A DNA stretch of 64,000 bases from contig NZ_BAABEX010000007.1 of assembly GCF_039540375.1 (NCBI RefSeq), positions 558,001-622,000 of the forward strand. The letters run 5' to 3'. Below are positions 63,925-64,000 of this stretch, piece after piece. Below the pieces are notes generated by a model that was given only the letters and a program-made list of their open reading frames with translations, did no database searches and was not told the origin of the DNA. The position numbers were made by a program, and so were the translations under genes. Numbering within the stretch: the first letter of the stretch is position 1; every line of letters begins with the position of its first letter. The DNA is from Acidovorax_G lacteus (GTDB lineage Bacteria; Pseudomonadota; Gammaproteobacteria; Burkholderiales; Burkholderiaceae_C).

Positions 63925-64000
63925 ATGAAGATTCTTGCCGCCCAGGACCACCAGCCCATCGCCGAGGGCGATGCCCGCGCCGTGGCGCTGCCCAACGACG
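63925..64000 (+). CDS. DUF934 family protein (partial, N-terminus only)
   Basis: Only the first 25 codons are present, beginning MKILAAQDHQPIAEGDARAV. Starts 9 bp after cysI. A DUF934 gene lies directly behind cysI and before cysH in many betaproteobacteria, and this N-terminus and position fit that. DUF934 proteins are thought to help sulfite reduction, possibly as an electron-transfer or assembly factor. The assignment relies on position as much as on sequence. Confidence 0.7.
   Translation, partial: MKILAAQDHQPIAEGDARAVALPND

Overview
The window is about 64 kb of high-GC DNA with the gene content of a free-living betaproteobacterium of the family Comamonadaceae, most like Acidovorax or a close relative. 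The grounds are best-match reading of protein families, TAnnAT-type -10 boxes, an assimilatory sulfite reductase followed by a DUF934 gene, a Bug-type solute-binding protein, and a Comamonadaceae-style interspersed repeat containing AGCTGCTCGTGCTT. Genus is an inference. No rRNA, tRNA, CRISPR array, transposase or phage gene was seen.

Layout. 1-0.6 kb: end of a DUF2164 gene and an Lrp/AsnC regulator. 0.8-5.7 kb: glycine cleavage operon gcvTHP behind a tandem glycine riboswitch. 5.8-19.7 kb: housekeeping genes (FKBP isomerase, hybrid histidine kinase, RluA-type pseudouridine synthase, SDR, beta-ketothiolase, Bug protein, universal stress protein with an FNR/ANR box, 2OG-Fe(II) oxygenase, secreted charged protein, PilZ protein, catalase-like protein, acyl-CoA ligase, KefB/YbaL-type antiporter).

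20.1-29.8 kb is the accessory region, a defence island built on a type I restriction-modification locus in the unusual order hsdR - hsdS - AAA ATPase - small PD-(D/E)XK-like protein - GIY-YIG/DUF4357 protein - [repeat, promoter and perfect operator] - winged-helix regulator - AbiEii-like nucleotidyltransferase - hsdM. Most neighbours overlap by 4 bp. The ATPase/small-protein pair and the regulator/nucleotidyltransferase pair ahead of the methylase are the best candidates here for something undescribed.

29.8-43.8 kb: hrpA (carrying two intergenic-type repeats in its reading frame), an FMN riboswitch controlling a type II lumazine synthase, argA, a GAF/HD-GYP phosphodiesterase, a glutathione S-transferase, dsbB, and the sulfate uptake operon sbp-cysTWA. 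43.8-59.1 kb: a hydrolase whose promoter resembles that of sbp, a chemoreceptor, an HDOD protein, a divergent lysR/azoR pair, and two large c-di-GMP proteins (one with a degenerate GGDEF, one with a C-terminal CZB-like domain behind a periplasmic binding protein). 58.8-64 kb: yggX with a partial 3' duplication, mnmC, and a sulfur assimilation operon (TauE-like exporter, cysI, DUF934) that runs off the window.

The chromosome-like parts tie together through sulfur assimilation (uptake at 40-44 kb, reduction at 61-64 kb), C1/glycine metabolism, and c-di-GMP signalling (PilZ, HD-GYP and two GGDEF/EAL proteins).
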